A stretch of 64,000 bases of DNA from UKL13-2 sp044229235 (lineage in GTDB: Bacteria > Pseudomonadota > Gammaproteobacteria > Burkholderiales > Usitatibacteraceae), in NCBI GenBank assembly GCA_044229235.1, contig JBGATH010000019.1:14958-78957 (forward strand). The letters run 5' to 3'. Both the position numbers and the translations under genes were made by a program. Below the pieces are notes generated by a model that had not been told where the DNA came from, searched no databases, and saw nothing but the letters and a program-made list of their open reading frames with translations. Shown piece by piece: positions 44,034 to 52,691 of this stretch (positions are counted from its first letter, which is position 1; each line of letters begins with the position of its first letter).

Positions 44034-45185
44034 GTGAGAACCTGGATTCTTCCCGAGCATATTGAGGATCTGCTGCCGGCCGACGCGCGCAAGCTGGAGC
44101 GACTGCGCCGCGTCGCGCTGGATGTGTTTGAGCGTCATGGTTACGAATTGGTCATGCCGCCATTGCTGGAATATCTGGAGTCGCTGCTGTCGAGCACCGG
44201 GCACGATATGGACTTGGCCACCTTCAAGCTGGTCGACCAGCTTTCCGGGCGGACCATGGGCGTGCGCGCCGACACGACACCGCAGGTGGCGCGCATCGAT
44301 GCGCACCTGCTGAACCGGCAGGGCGTGGCGCGGCTTTGTTATGCCGGCAGCGTGCTGCATACCCTGCCTTCCGGCCTCGGCAAGAGCCGCCAACCGTTCC
44401 AGGCCGGCGCGGAGCTGTACGGCCATGCCGGGCTTGAGGCCGATCAGGAAGTCCAGCAACTGATGGTTGATGTGCTTTCGGCATTGGGCGTGCCTGGCGT
44501 GCAGATCGACATCGGCCATCCGGCGATTTTTCGTTCGCTGGTGGCCGCAGCCGGTCTTTCCGCCGAACGCACCGAACAGGTGTTCGTCGCCACCGATGCC
44601 AAGGACCTGCCGGCCTTGCGGGCCATGGCGTCCTCACTGGGAAGCGCTGCCGAGGCCCTGCTGACGCTGCCCACCCTGTATGGTGATGCAGCGGTGCTCA
44701 GGACCGCGCGCAACCGGCTCCCGCGCGAGCCGGGCATCCTGGCGGCGCTGGACGACCTCGACAGGATTCACGACCAATTTTCGGCCCAGGGCATCAAGGT
44801 CAGTGTCGACCTTGGCGAATTGGGCGGATTCAATTACGAAAGCGGCATCACATTTTCGGCCTACGCCAGCGGCGCCGCCGATGCGGTGGCGCGCGGTGGC
44901 CGTTATGACGAAGTCGGAAAGGCATTCGGACGCGCCCGCCCGGCCACCGGCTTCAGCCTTGACCTCAAGGCGCTGCTGCCTCTGGTTGCGGATGCGGCAT
45001 CGCGCGGTGGCATCCTCGGGCCGGCGGCAGTGGATACATCGGCGCGCGCGGAAATGGCGCGCCTGCGGCAGGCAGGCGAAATCGTCGTCGCGCGCCTGCC
45101 GGGACACGACGCACACCTTGCCGAGCTCGGCTGCGACCGGCAACTCATTCAAAGCGGCGGTCGCTGGACCGTTGTTCCCCTTTAG
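44034..45185 (+). CDS. hisZ: ATP phosphoribosyltransferase regulatory subunit
   Basis: A 383-aa HisS-like protein. With short-form HisG it makes the first enzyme of histidine synthesis; HisZ gives activity and feedback control. It keeps the synthetase fold (LPEHIEDLLPADARKLERLRR ... RADTTPQVARID ... GGRYDEV) but lacks the tRNA-binding end. Its presence implies a short hisG elsewhere in the genome. Confidence 0.95.
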   Translation: MRTWILPEHIEDLLPADARKLERLRRVALDVFERHGYELVMPPLLEYLESLLSSTGHDMDLATFKLVDQLSGRTMGVRADTTPQVARIDAHLLNRQGVARLCYAGSVLHTLPSGLGKSRQPFQAGAELYGHAGLEADQEVQQLMVDVLSALGVPGVQIDIGHPAIFRSLVAAAGLSAERTEQVFVATDAKDLPALRAMASSLGSAAEALLTLPTLYGDAAVLRTARNRLPREPGILAALDDLDRIHDQFSAQGIKVSVDLGELGGFNYESGITFSAYASGAADAVARGGRYDEVGKAFGRARPATGFSLDLKALLPLVADAASRGGILGPAAVDTSARAEMARLRQAGEIVVARLPGHDAHLAELGCDRQLIQSGGRWTVVPL

Positions 45186-45202
45186 CAAATCAAGGATTCA
45201 TC

Positions 45203-46498
45203 ATGGCAAAGAATGTGGTCGTCATCGGCACCCAGTGGGGCGATGAAGGCAAGGGCAAGATCGTCGACTGGCTCACGGACCAGGTCGCGGCCGTCGTGCG
45301 TTTCCAGGGCGGGCACAACGCCGGGCACACGCTAGTGGTCAACGGCAAGAAGACCATCCTGCGTCTCATCCCTTCGGGCATCCTGCATCCGCACGTCACC
45401 TGCTACATCGGCAACGGCGTGGTGCTGTCGCCGCTGGCGCTGCTACAGGAAATCGACGAACTGACGGCCGCGGGCGTGGACGTCATCAGCCGCATGCGAA
45501 TCTCCGAAGCCTGCCCGCTGATATTGCCGTACCACGTTGCCCTCGACCAGGCGCGCGAGGTGGCCAAGGGTGACGCCAAGCTGGGCACCACCGGCCGCGG
45601 TATCGGCCCCTGCTACGAAGATAAGGTGGCACGTCGTGCCATTCGCCTGCAGGACCTGTATGTGCCGGCCGTGTTTCGCGAAAAGCTGGTCGAGGTGCTC
45701 GACTATCACAACTTTGTGCTGGTCAATTACCTCAAGGCCAACCCGGTGTCGGTGGACGAAGTATTCGATTCTTCCCTGAAGATGGCCGAGCGGCTCAAGC
45801 CGATGCTGTCCGACGTTTCGCACGAACTCAACAAGCTCATGGCCGAGGGCAAGAGCCTGCTGTTCGAAGGCGCGCAGGCCGCGCTCCTGGACGTGGATCA
45901 TGGTACCTACCCGTTTGTGACGTCCAGCAATTGCCTCGCCGGGCAGGCATCGGCGGGCGCGGGAGTCGGCCCCAGCGCGCTCACCTATGTGCTGGGCATT
46001 ACCAAGGCCTACGCCACGCGCGTCGGGTCAGGACCATTCCCGACCGAACTGACCGAAGAGATCGGCGAGCGCCTGCGCAAGCGCGGCAATGAATTCGGTT
46101 CTGTGACCGGCCGCCCGCGTCGCTGCGGCTGGTTCGACGCCGCGGCCCTGAAGCGCGCCGCCGAGATCAACGGCCTCGGTGGCTTGTGCATCACCAAGCT
46201 GGACGTACTTGATGGCCTTGAAACGTTGCGCATCTGCACGGGCTATCGCATCGACGGCAAAGTGCTTGATGTGCTGCCATACGGAGCCGACCAGATTTCC
46301 CGCTGCGAGCCGATTTTCGAGGAACACGCCGGCTGGAGCGAGAGCACCTTTGGCGTCAAGAGCTGGGAGAAGCTGCCGGCCAACGCGCAGCGTTACCTGA
46401 AGCGCATCGAGCAACTGGTGGGGGCCGGCATCGCCATGATTTCCACCGGGCCTGATCGTGAAGAAACCATTTTGGTGAAGCACCCGTTCGCCGGTTAG
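45203..46498 (+). CDS. purA: Adenylosuccinate synthetase
   Basis: A 431-aa enzyme of AMP synthesis from IMP. It has the N-terminal GTQWGDEGKGKIVDWL P-loop and GHNAGHT, and IMP-binding TTGRGIGPCYEDK. Start ATG 45203. Followed by palindrome copy 5. Confidence 0.98.
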   Translation: MAKNVVVIGTQWGDEGKGKIVDWLTDQVAAVVRFQGGHNAGHTLVVNGKKTILRLIPSGILHPHVTCYIGNGVVLSPLALLQEIDELTAAGVDVISRMRISEACPLILPYHVALDQAREVAKGDAKLGTTGRGIGPCYEDKVARRAIRLQDLYVPAVFREKLVEVLDYHNFVLVNYLKANPVSVDEVFDSSLKMAERLKPMLSDVSHELNKLMAEGKSLLFEGAQAALLDVDHGTYPFVTSSNCLAGQASAGAGVGPSALTYVLGITKAYATRVGSGPFPTELTEEIGERLRKRGNEFGSVTGRPRRCGWFDAAALKRAAEINGLGGLCITKLDVLDGLETLRICTGYRIDGKVLDVLPYGADQISRCEPIFEEHAGWSESTFGVKSWEKLPANAQRYLKRIEQLVGAGIAMISTGPDREETILVKHPFAG

Positions 46499-46527
46499 TT
46501 TCTTCGCCTGGCTCCCATCCAGGCTGA

Positions 46528-46593
46528 AAACTCCAGCATTGGCGCGGCTTTCAGGGCATTTTTGTCCGGAAAGCCTCGCCAATGCTGGAGTTT
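46528..46593. repeat. Dispersed intergenic palindrome, copy 5 (best copy), terminator-like
   Basis: Arms of 25 bases pair with one mismatch: AAACTCCAGCATTGGCG followed by GGCTTTC on the left and GAAAGCC followed by CGCCAATGCTGGAGTTT on the right, around a 16-base loop. Seven T follow, so it should terminate purA. Best-preserved member of the repeat family. Confidence 0.95.
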
Positions 46594-46653
46594 TTTTATG
46601 CAGCCTTGCCGGACGATCGCGACACCGACGCGGGAAGTGCAGCGCGCCTCTGA

Positions 46654-46667
46654 TTGAGACAGGTCAA
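46654..46667 (+). promoter_or_regulatory. FNR/DNR-type box before CBS-domain gene
   Basis: TTGA-GACAGG-TCAA matches the Crp/Fnr pattern TTGA-N6-TCAA. A TAGCAT (46689-46694) would give a start near 46701, placing the box about 41 bp before it, the class II activator position. A Crp/Fnr gene lies at 52692. Confidence 0.65.
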
Positions 46668-46723
46668 AGTCCAAAATGGCTCCCGCGCTAGCATGTGATG
46701 CACCGGATCCTCAGGAGTTGGTC

Positions 46724-47149
46724 ATGTTTGAGCTGCCGATCAAAGAAGTGATGGAACGGAATTTTCTGCTGGTCGCGCCACCCGAAACCACCGTGAGTTG
46801 CGCTGCCAGACTGATGGCGGATCGCAATGTCGGTGCAGTGGTGGTCGCCGAGAACGACCATCTTCTCGGCATTTTTACCGAGCGCGATGTGGTGTTTCGT
46901 GTGGTGGCCAAGGGCCGCAATCCCGACACCACGCCGCTTGGCGAGGTGATGACCGTCTCGCCAAAATCGCTCGGCGCCGACAAATCCTACGGCCACGCGC
47001 TGGTGATGATGCAGGAAAACGGCTTCCGCCATGTTCCGGTCATCGAGAACGACCGTGTCATCGGTGTGATCACTGCGCGCAATGCGCTTGATCCTGATCT
47101 CGAGGAGTTTGTCTGGGAGGAGCGGCGCCGCGAATACCTCCATCGCTAG
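46724..47149 (+). CDS. CBS-domain protein
   Basis: A 141-aa protein made only of a CBS pair (PPETTVSCAARLMADRNVGAVVVAENDHLLGIFTERDV and YGHALVMMQENGFRHVPVIENDRVIGVITARNAL). Such single-pair proteins bind adenine nucleotides as sensors. AGGAG at 46713 supports ATG 46724. Its FNR-type box suggests low-oxygen or NO-linked expression. Confidence 0.88.
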   Translation: MFELPIKEVMERNFLLVAPPETTVSCAARLMADRNVGAVVVAENDHLLGIFTERDVVFRVVAKGRNPDTTPLGEVMTVSPKSLGADKSYGHALVMMQENGFRHVPVIENDRVIGVITARNALDPDLEEFVWEERRREYLHR

Positions 47150-47200
47150 GCGGTACGCGCCGACGACAACCTGCCGCCATTGCCAGGTACTGTTACAGAG

Positions 47201-49513
47201 TCAGAATTTCACAACGAGTTCCGCGAGCGCGGTCAGGCCCGGTTGCCGGTAGAAATCGAAGTACTGCCGGTTGCTCAGGTTGTCGACCGACATGCCGATG
47301 CTGACGTTGGCCGACCAGGCGAAGGTCAGCTTGCCGTTGATGACGGTACGTGCGTCGTAGGAGCCGTAAACACCTTCGATGACATTGATGTTGCTGTCGT
47401 CGCCTGAACCAAAAACGTGCCCGACACGACTGGCCACCAGCGAGCCCGACCATGCTCCGCGCTTGAACTCGACGCCGGCATTGAAAAGGTACGGTGGCAC
47501 GTCGGTGAGCTTCTTGCCCACGCTGGCAGGAATCGCCGGATTTTCGACCATCGCGTAGCGGGACAGATACGAGGCACTGGCAAACAGCGTGACGGATTTG
47601 CCCCAGATCGGTTGCCGGGCTGAAAGTTCGATGCCCTCCACGCGGGCGCGGCCGGCGTTCACCGACTGCGTGAGGGTGGCGGACTTGCGGCTGCGGTAAA
47701 TGAGGTCCGACAGCCTTTGTGAAAATACCGCCGCACCCAGCTCGGCACCAGGCGACATGTGCACGTCGATACCCAGCTCGGCGGCGCGAATGCGCTCGGC
47801 CTTGAGGTCCGGCGCCGACTCGTTGACGCTGTACACACCGGCTACGGTGGTGGGCGAAACCGCGCGCGAGTAGAGGTCGAGCAGCGTGGGTGGGCGGAAG
47901 CCGGCGCCGTAGCTGGCGCGCAGCGTGACTTGCGGGCTCACCCTCCACACAGCGGCCAATTTGGGGCTCAACTGGTGCTCGCTGCGCATCGCATAGTCCG
48001 CCACGAAAGCGGGCGCCGTACTTTGGCGTACCTGGCCACGGGTGCTGAATCGGTCCAGGCGCAAGCCGGTGTGCAAGGTAAGCGCCGGGGTCGCGTTGTA
48101 TTCGCCCTGTGCGAACAGCGCGACGATGTTGCTGCCGCCGGTGCCTCGGCTATTCTCGCCGTAGGTCGAAGCGTAGTCGCGCCACGCCGTGGCCGGCAGC
48201 GCGCGCCGATCCATTTGCTGGCGATTGAAGGCCGCACCGGCGGCCATCATCAAGTTTTCCGCGGGCGCCCAGCGCAGGTGCACATCGGCGTCGCTGCGCG
48301 AATTCGGCTGGTCGGTCCATTCGCCCGAGCCGTTTTGGTAGCTGGCGCCGGTGCCAGGTTGCGTAAACCGGAAGTTGTGATCCATGTGGCCGGCATTGAC
48401 CACCATGCGCGCGCCATCTTCCAGCTCACGCTCCCAGCGCATCCAGCCTCGCCAGTCACGCTCCTGCGATGGCGTCAGTGTGAAGAAATCGCTTTCTGCG
48501 AGCACCACACGGCCGCTCCCGGGCTGCCCGGTGGCAATGCTGCCGCTGAACACGCGGCGGCCCGCGGCATCGGTGAGAAAGCTCTCCGGCGGACGATAGC
48601 CGACGCGATATCCGGCGAATGCGGCGCCGAGCGTGATGCGTCCACCATTGCCCAGGTCCTGGATCAGTTTCAGCTCCGCGTTTCGCTGATCCCAGGGACG
48701 CGCACCCTTGAGTCCAACCCAGGCTGCAGGCCGGTTATCGGTGGTGGTCGTGGCGATGGCACCGCTGACCGGCACGCTGCCAGCGCCGGTCGTTGCGGCC
48801 TTGACCACGTAATCGCTGTCACGCCAGCCGCCGCTGGCGCGATAGCCCACGGCAACGGACCAGGCGAGGCCGGTGTCAAGCCGGTCGCGATAGGTCAGCG
48901 ATGCTGCCGATGAGTTCACGTCGCCGAATCCAGCCTCCACGCGCCCCTGGAATTCGCGCTTGTCCGGCGACTTGGTCAACACGTGTATGACGCCTCCCAT
49001 GGCGTTGCCGCCGTACAGTGCCGAATAGGGGCCGCGCACGACTTCAATGCGGCGAACGTTATCGAGCAGGATGGCGGAAAGGTCGATTCCGCCCGAAATG
49101 GCATTGTTGATCGGCTGCCCGTCGATCATCACCAGCGTGCGGGTGGTGCGCGGCACGCCGCGTATCGAGATGCTGGCCTGGCCCGACGAGGGAAACTGCG
49201 CACCCTTGGCGTTGTTGCGCATATACAGCCCGGGAACCTCGCCCAGCACGTCGCCGATGCGCGCCGCACGACGCAATTCGATCTGTTCTGACGTCACGAT
49301 GGTAACGCTGGCCGGGGCTTCACTGACGGCAATGTCGTCGCGCGTGGCGGTGACCACCACCGGCTCCATGGATTGCGCCGCGACGCCTGGGTAGGTGATC
49401 TGTGCGAACAGACTAGACGCAGCGAACAGGCCGCTGGTGCCCAGCAGGGCGACAGAGCGGCGCTTTGACGGTTTGATGCGGCGGGTTTGCACTTGCGACT
49501 CCGGAAATGCCAC
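47201..49513 (-). CDS. TonB-dependent outer-membrane receptor
   Basis: A 770-aa receptor: signal peptide, plug domain (EPVVVTATRDDIAVSEAPASVTIVTSEQIE ... GGNAMGGVIHVLTKSP) and a 22-strand barrel ending in Phe. BtuB/siderophore-type. Substrate unknown; copper, heme or a siderophore could fit beside nirS. It is divergent from nirS across a palindrome (49560-49577). Confidence 0.92.
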   Translation of the reverse strand: MAFPESQVQTRRIKPSKRRSVALLGTSGLFAASSLFAQITYPGVAAQSMEPVVVTATRDDIAVSEAPASVTIVTSEQIELRRAARIGDVLGEVPGLYMRNNAKGAQFPSSGQASISIRGVPRTTRTLVMIDGQPINNAISGGIDLSAILLDNVRRIEVVRGPYSALYGGNAMGGVIHVLTKSPDKREFQGRVEAGFGDVNSSAASLTYRDRLDTGLAWSVAVGYRASGGWRDSDYVVKAATTGAGSVPVSGAIATTTTDNRPAAWVGLKGARPWDQRNAELKLIQDLGNGGRITLGAAFAGYRVGYRPPESFLTDAAGRRVFSGSIATGQPGSGRVVLAESDFFTLTPSQERDWRGWMRWERELEDGARMVVNAGHMDHNFRFTQPGTGASYQNGSGEWTDQPNSRSDADVHLRWAPAENLMMAAGAAFNRQQMDRRALPATAWRDYASTYGENSRGTGGSNIVALFAQGEYNATPALTLHTGLRLDRFSTRGQVRQSTAPAFVADYAMRSEHQLSPKLAAVWRVSPQVTLRASYGAGFRPPTLLDLYSRAVSPTTVAGVYSVNESAPDLKAERIRAAELGIDVHMSPGAELGAAVFSQRLSDLIYRSRKSATLTQSVNAGRARVEGIELSARQPIWGKSVTLFASASYLSRYAMVENPAIPASVGKKLTDVPPYLFNAGVEFKRGAWSGSLVASRVGHVFGSGDDSNINVIEGVYGSYDARTVINGKLTFAWSANVSIGMSVDNLSNRQYFDFYRQPGLTALAELVVKF

Positions 49514-49559
49514 GCAACCGGTGGCGACGAAACCAGTCTATCGGCGCAGAAATCGCAAA

Positions 49560-49577
49560 CCTTAATTTGCCTTAAGG
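49560..49577. promoter_or_regulatory. Palindrome between the TonB receptor and nirS
   Basis: CCTTAA-TTTGCC-TTAAGG is a perfect 6-bp dyad with 6-bp spacer. It lies 119 bp before nirS. The shape recalls Crp/Fnr-type sites with TTAA half-sites (DNR/NnrR group), but the half-site is not the standard TTGA, so an unnamed nitrogen-oxide regulator is equally likely. Confidence 0.5.
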
Positions 49578-49696
49578 ATTGCTGCAGCGCGATGAACGAT
49601 GCTTCGTCTGCACGCTGGGATACCTTGAACGAGCGCAGAAACTGAACGCGGTATCCGGCCTGAGCACACCTCGATCATCGATAACAGGAGTTCCTC

Positions 49697-51442
49697 ATGA
49701 ACCGCGTTTTGAGCCGCAGAAAAACCGCTCCGCTCGCCCTGGCATTGGCCTTTGCCGCCGCCGGCGCGATCGCCCAGACCACGCCCACCGCGGCGCCTGC
49801 CGACAAGCACGTTACACCCGCTGAAGTGAAGTACCAGGCCGGCGGATCGCCGCTTGCCGATACCGACATGCACCAGAACGTCAATCCCAAGGCGCCGCCC
49901 ATGACCAAGGCGGAATTCGACCAGGCCCGCAAGATTTATTTTGAACGTTGCGCCGGTTGCCATGGCGTGCTGCGAAAGGGCGCGACGGGTAAACCACTTA
50001 CCACGGACAAAACGCTCGCCAGCGGTACCGAGTACCTGAAAGTGTTCATCAAGTATGGATCGCCGGCAGGCATGCCCAACTGGGGAACCTCCGGCGAGTT
50101 GAATGACGCCGAAGTGGATCTGATGGCACGCTACATCCAGCAGGAGCCGCCGACGCCGCCCGAGTTCGGCATGCCCGACATGAAGGCGACCTGGAAAGTC
50201 ATCGTCGCCCCGGACAAGCGGCCGACGAAGAAGCTGAACAAGTACAACATCGAAAACATCTTCTCGACCACGTTGCGGGATACCGGTGAAGTTGCCCTCA
50301 TCGACGGCGATACCAAGAAGATCATCAACATCGTCAAGACCGGCTACGCCGTGCACATTTCGCGTCTTTCAGCTTCCGGTCGTTACCTGTTCGTGATCGG
50401 TCGCGACGCCAAGATCAACCTGATCGACCTGTGGATGGAGAAACCGGACAACGTCGCGGAAATCCGCGTCGGACTGGAAGCACGCAGCGTGGATACCTCG
50501 AAGTTCAAGGGGTACGAAGACAAGTTCGCCATTGCCGGCGCCTACTGGCCGCCGCAGTACGTGATCATGAACGGCGACACACTGGAGCCGCTGAAGATCG
50601 TGGCCACCCGTGGCATGACGGTCGATACGCAGGAGTTCCATCCTGAGCCGCGCGTCGCCTCCATTGTCGCCTCGCATTACAAACCGGAGTTCCTGGTCAG
50701 CGTAAAGGAAACCGGCAAGATCATGATCGTCGACTACTCGGATCTGAACAACCTGAAGACGACCGAGATTCCGGCAGCCCGCTACCTGCACGACGGTGGC
50801 TGGGATTCGACCAAGCGCTACTTCCTGGTTGCCGCCAACCAGTCAAACAAGATCGCCGTGGTCGATTCCAAGACTGACAAGAAAGTCGCCCTGGTCGATG
50901 TCGGCAAGATTCCGCACCCGGGACGCGGCGCCAACTTCGTTCACCCGAAGTTTGGACCGGTATGGGCTACGGGGCACCTCGGTGACGAAACGATTGCGCT
51001 GGTGGCGACCGACCCGGTCAAGCACAAGGACTTCGCCTGGAAGATGGTCGCCCAGCTCAAGGGGCAGGGTGGCGGTTCGCTGTTCCTCAAGACCCATCCC
51101 AAGTCGACCAACCTGTGGGTGGATACGCCGCTCAATCCGGATCCGAAGATCAGCCAGTCCATCGCCGTGTATGACATCAACAATCTCGACAAGGGATTCA
51201 AGGTGCTGCCGATCGCCGAGTGGGCGGGCGTGACCGACGGGGCCAAGCGCGTGGTGCAGCCGGAATACAACAAGGCGGGCGACGAAGTTTGGTTCAGTGT
51301 CTGGAGCGCCAAAAACCAGCAGTCGGCAATCGTTGTGGTGGATGACAAGACGCTGAAGCTCAAGGCCGTGATCAAGGATCCTCGCCTGATCACGCCGACG
51401 GGGCACTTCAATGTGTACAACACCCAGCACGACGTTTACTGA
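49697..51442 (+). CDS. nirS: Cytochrome cd1 nitrite reductase
   Basis: A 581-aa periplasmic enzyme that reduces nitrite to NO. Signal peptide, N-terminal cytochrome c domain (heme motif C85-A-G-C88-H89), then the eight-blade d1-heme propeller with the two catalytic His in SIVASHYKPEFLV and ARYLHDGGWD. AACAGGAG precedes ATG 49697. d1-heme synthesis genes other than a possible nirF-like relative are not in the window. Confidence 0.97.
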   Translation: MNRVLSRRKTAPLALALAFAAAGAIAQTTPTAAPADKHVTPAEVKYQAGGSPLADTDMHQNVNPKAPPMTKAEFDQARKIYFERCAGCHGVLRKGATGKPLTTDKTLASGTEYLKVFIKYGSPAGMPNWGTSGELNDAEVDLMARYIQQEPPTPPEFGMPDMKATWKVIVAPDKRPTKKLNKYNIENIFSTTLRDTGEVALIDGDTKKIINIVKTGYAVHISRLSASGRYLFVIGRDAKINLIDLWMEKPDNVAEIRVGLEARSVDTSKFKGYEDKFAIAGAYWPPQYVIMNGDTLEPLKIVATRGMTVDTQEFHPEPRVASIVASHYKPEFLVSVKETGKIMIVDYSDLNNLKTTEIPAARYLHDGGWDSTKRYFLVAANQSNKIAVVDSKTDKKVALVDVGKIPHPGRGANFVHPKFGPVWATGHLGDETIALVATDPVKHKDFAWKMVAQLKGQGGGSLFLKTHPKSTNLWVDTPLNPDPKISQSIAVYDINNLDKGFKVLPIAEWAGVTDGAKRVVQPEYNKAGDEVWFSVWSAKNQQSAIVVVDDKTLKLKAVIKDPRLITPTGHFNVYNTQHDVY

Positions 51443-51457
51443 GAAAGGCCCACGAAC

Positions 51458-51787
51458 ATGAAGATACGTTTCGTCATCGCGGTCGCCATATCGGCGATGG
51501 GCATGAGTGCCGGTGTGTGGGCACTGGATGCCAAGGAGGCCAATGACATCATGGCCAAGGCCGCCTGCACCGCCTGTCACCAGCCGGACAAGAAGGTTCT
51601 TGGTCCGTCGTACAAGGATGTCGCCGCCAAGTACAAGGGCAATGCCAAGGCTGCAGATCTGCTTGCCCAGAAGGTGCGCACCGGTGGCATGGGCGTGTGG
51701 GGGCCAATTCCGATGCCACCCAATCCCAAGGAGAAGATCAGCGATGATGACCTCAAGAAGCTGGTAGGGTGGATCCTGACGCTGTGA
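51458..51787 (+). CDS. Cytochrome c-551-type electron carrier
   Basis: A 109-aa class I cytochrome c: signal peptide ending VWA, heme motif CTACH (37-41) and distal Met in WGPIPMPPN. It lies 15 bp after nirS and is the expected electron donor (NirM-like). A terminator follows at 51810. Confidence 0.92.
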   Translation: MKIRFVIAVAISAMGMSAGVWALDAKEANDIMAKAACTACHQPDKKVLGPSYKDVAAKYKGNAKAADLLAQKVRTGGMGVWGPIPMPPNPKEKISDDDLKKLVGWILTL

Positions 51788-51805
51788 CGCGGTGAGTCGT
51801 TGAAA

Positions 51806-52669
51806 ATGAAGGGGCAGCCACGCGACCGTGTGGCTGCCCTTTTGTTTGGCCTGTTGTGGCTGGCCGGGTGTGCCGCTCACGACGTGCCGGCGGTTGCCTC
51901 GCGCGATGCTGCCGGCACGCCGGGTTGTGTGCTGAATCTCGGTGAACCTGCTGCCGGGCCGATGCAGTTGCGGGCTGGCGATTCTGTGCAGGCACTGCCC
52001 TCAGCGCCGGCGGGGCGGGCCGCGCTGCAGCGCTACGCATCGATGTGGCCGGACGCTGTCGCACTGGCACCTTCCGGTGCGCCCGTCCTGATCGTGTTGT
52101 CCGCGCAGGATGGCGAACTGCATTTGCTCGATCGCGAGTCCGGGTCGTTGCTGAAGAAGATTGCGTTTCGTGACCGCGCGCATGGCAAACTGACTTATGC
52201 GGGCGCAGTCGAGTCGGGTTTTCGCCGGAGCGTCCTGATTCGCTTTGAGCAGGCCGAACTGTGGGAATTGTTCCTGACGGAGAATGGGCCGGCGATCTAC
52301 GAGGGCCTGGTGCACGACTTTCGAATGGGCGAGGGCCTGCGAGAGCCGCCGCAATACCCCATTCGCCGCATCGCTCTGGAGGCGCCGATACTATCGATGG
52401 CGCCAGAACCCGGGCATGCCAATCTGCTGTTTACGCAGGCCGGAGTCGATGGCTCTGGTCGACTGGTTCGCTTCAATCTGGACGTGCGTCGTCCCATCGG
52501 CCAGGTACAAACGCGGTCGCCGCCCGGGCAACTGTCGCTGGGTCGGGCAGGCGAGATTCGATTCGTGGCGCTGGCAAGCGCCGGTAGTTCGCCGGAAGTC
52601 TTTCGAATGCCCGACCTGGCGCCCCTTGACTGGCGAATGCTCCCGGTCGACGCGTGCCGCGCCCGCTGA
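51806..52669 (+). CDS. NirF-like lipoprotein (divergent)
   Basis: A 287-aa lipoprotein (lipobox LWLAGCAA). The stretch EGLVHDFRMGEGLREPP ... YPIRRIALEAPILSMAPEPGHANLLF ... GSGRLVRFNLDVRR resembles NirF, a d1-type propeller needed for heme d1 synthesis, but it is shorter than NirF (about 390 aa) and lacks most blades. It may be a truncated or specialised paralogue. ATG 51806 lies just ahead of a strong hairpin (51810-51846), so the signal peptide coding overlaps a terminator; a TTG at 51800 is an alternative start. Confidence in the family is moderate. Confidence 0.6.
   Translation: MKGQPRDRVAALLFGLLWLAGCAAHDVPAVASRDAAGTPGCVLNLGEPAAGPMQLRAGDSVQALPSAPAGRAALQRYASMWPDAVALAPSGAPVLIVLSAQDGELHLLDRESGSLLKKIAFRDRAHGKLTYAGAVESGFRRSVLIRFEQAELWELFLTENGPAIYEGLVHDFRMGEGLREPPQYPIRRIALEAPILSMAPEPGHANLLFTQAGVDGSGRLVRFNLDVRRPIGQVQTRSPPGQLSLGRAGEIRFVALASAGSSPEVFRMPDLAPLDWRMLPVDACRAR
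51810..51846 (+). terminator. Hairpin after the cytochrome c gene, inside the next ORF
   Basis: GGGCAGCCAC / GTGGCTGCCC with an 8-base loop, then TTTT. It would end the nirS transcript, yet it lies within codons 2-14 of the NirF-like ORF. Confidence 0.8.
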
Positions 52670-52691
52670 AGCGGTCCGCCGCCGCGCCGCA

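Noticed and set aside
2266..46593. CRISPR array from the shared palindromes
   Set aside because: The five copies are 9-13 kb apart and imperfect, with no regular spacers and no cas genes.
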